Below are positions 63,253-64,000 of a stretch of DNA of 64,000 nt, piece after piece (the first letter of the stretch is position 1; each line of letters starts with the position of its first letter). This DNA comes from Paenibacillus pinisoli. Its GTDB lineage: Bacteria; Bacillota; Bacilli; Paenibacillales; Paenibacillaceae. Where the stretch lies: NCBI RefSeq assembly GCF_003605435.1, contig NZ_QXQB01000002.1, positions 62,001-126,000 on the forward strand, in the 5' to 3' direction. The notes beneath the pieces are model-generated. The model was not told where the DNA came from, made no database searches, and was given only the letters and a program-made list of their open reading frames with translations. Both the position numbers and the translations under genes were made by a program.

Positions 63253-64000
63253 TTAAGCGCCTGTACGCTGAACTACTCGAAGCAGCTTATTGAACGGTCC
63301 CCTAAGCGGCCTAGGGAGCGCCGTAACATCCTCTGGTCTAATTACGCGAAGCGCGAGCAGCAGGATGACGTACAATCCGCCGACCACGGCCGCTGCAGCT
63401 ATAGCAGCCAGCAAATACGACAGCTTGCCGGGCCAAGCGCCCGTCAGCTTCAAGACGCCAAGCTCGGCACCCCAGCCAGCCAGCGCCGATAGCGCTACAG
63501 CGGCGATATACGGTAACCACCGGGCGCCAAGCACTTGAAGCTTCACGATGCCGTTGATGCTTCTCAGATTGAGAAGGGTTACTGCGATAAAGCATACCGC
63601 CGAGCCGATGATAAGCCCATAGATGCCAAGGAATGGCCCCAGCGCAATGCTGACGGCAACCTTAAGCCCCAGCCCGATCAGCGTATGCGTCATTGACGTC
63701 CTCGGCTTGCCCATGCCGTAGATGATCGAATTGGAGGTCATCATCGTAATTTGCAGAATAGCTGCGGCTGACAAGGCCGCTACTGGTCCGCTGCCGCTTG
63801 GTCCGGAGAACAGCAAGCCTGTAACCGATGTCGAAGCTACCGTAAGCAGCAGGGCGACAGGAACGCCTGTGAAGCATACAATCCTCATCACCATGGAAGC
63901 TTGGCGGCGAACCTCATCCATATTTTTCAGCGAGAAGGCCGATGAGATGATCGGAATAATAGAAGACCCGAGCGCGATCGCCAGAATCGGCGGAATGCCC
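63253..64000 (-). CDS. SpoVB/MurJ-like flippase, 5' end outside window
   Basis: About 248 C-terminal residues. Repeated membrane helices and the MATE/MOP-like motif (SAFSLKNMDEVRRQASMVMRIVCFTGVPVALL; TSNSIIYGMGKPRTSM) of the polysaccharide-biosynthesis family, whose members include SpoVB and MurJ-like flippases. The frame stays open to base 64000, so the start lies beyond. Stop at 63253; about 130 bp separate it from the lipoprotein gene. Confidence 0.85.
   Translation of the reverse strand, partial: GIPPILAIALGSSIIPIISSAFSLKNMDEVRRQASMVMRIVCFTGVPVALLLTVASTSVTGLLFSGPSGSGPVAALSAAAILQITMMTSNSIIYGMGKPRTSMTHTLIGLGLKVAVSIALGPFLGIYGLIIGSAVCFIAVTLLNLRSINGIVKLQVLGARWLPYIAAVALSALAGWGAELGVLKLTGAWPGKLSYLLAAIAAAAVVGGLYVILLLALRVIRPEDVTALPRPLRGPFNKLLRVVQRTGA

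Overview
The window reads as chromosome of an endospore-forming, aerobic Firmicute, most likely Paenibacillus or a close relative in Paenibacillaceae. This is inferred from gene content: dnaB-dnaI primosome genes, an Sda checkpoint peptide, a YheC/D-type spore-associated ATP-grasp protein, YqzM, YuiB, YumC, YutJ/YuzB/YutI homologues, Bce-type peptide-resistance genes, 'stalk' (copper-amine-oxidase-N-like) domain proteins, and mqnE with a UbiD-type decarboxylase (futalosine menaquinone route). GC looks moderate (a bit above 50%). I see no rRNA, tRNA, IS element, prophage or CRISPR array.

Layout. 1-3.3 kb: sdhC-sdhA-sdhB (sdhB cut by the window edge) with a clear sigma-A promoter, beside a divergent LysR gene. 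4.3-8.1 kb: CPBP membrane protease, uvrC, yqzM. 8.2-11.5 kb: sulfate importer sbp-cysT-cysW-yezD without an ATPase. 11.6-14.2 kb: dnaB-dnaI. 14.3-19.5 kb: respiration and heme block (yuiB, hemQ, type II NADH dehydrogenase with a translationally coupled 85-aa protein, yumC). 19.6-21.2 kb: an sda gene too short to stand out, six DnaA-box-like sites just upstream of it, then an eleven-unit 51-bp hairpin repeat array. 21.2-26.9 kb: YheC/D-like gene, topB, DUF418 membrane protein, metallophosphoesterase.

27.0-32.8 kb: Fur-type iron-siderophore uptake system (lipoprotein, stalk-fused binding protein, two permeases) divergent from a Btr-like AraC regulator that carries its own binding-protein domain. 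32.9-38.2 kb: a metal importer in the exact troABCDR order, a ZIP transporter, and a small four-helix membrane protein; the tro promoter and the small gene share a TTTCCCTAG palindromic element. 38.3-44.0 kb: LysR regulator divergent from an Fe3+/phosphonate-type ABC importer followed by a calcineurin-like phosphatase. 44.1-48.8 kb: BceRSAB-type module.

48.9-52.9 kb: two DoxX paralogues and a GAF / response regulator / PAS histidine kinase set resembling nreABC; the first DoxX operon has a perfect TGTGA-N6-TCACA site centred at about -41.5. 53.2-61.5 kb: Fe-S carrier, mqnE, yutJ, yuzB, nfu, an SDR lacking the usual catalytic Ser, a HEPN-like protein, a UbiD-family decarboxylase overlapping ctaA, and a thioredoxin. 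61.5-64 kb: stalk-domain lipoprotein and the 3' part of a SpoVB/MurJ-like flippase.

Many genes share an electron-transport and metal theme: succinate dehydrogenase, NDH-2, menaquinone, heme and heme A enzymes, Fe-S carriers, and iron and Mn/Zn importers. The best candidates for new biology are the anchor-less stalk-fused siderophore-binding protein with its lipoprotein partner, the shared metal operator, the LysR/ABC/phosphatase cassette, the anaerobic DoxX unit, and the 51-bp hairpin array next to sda.
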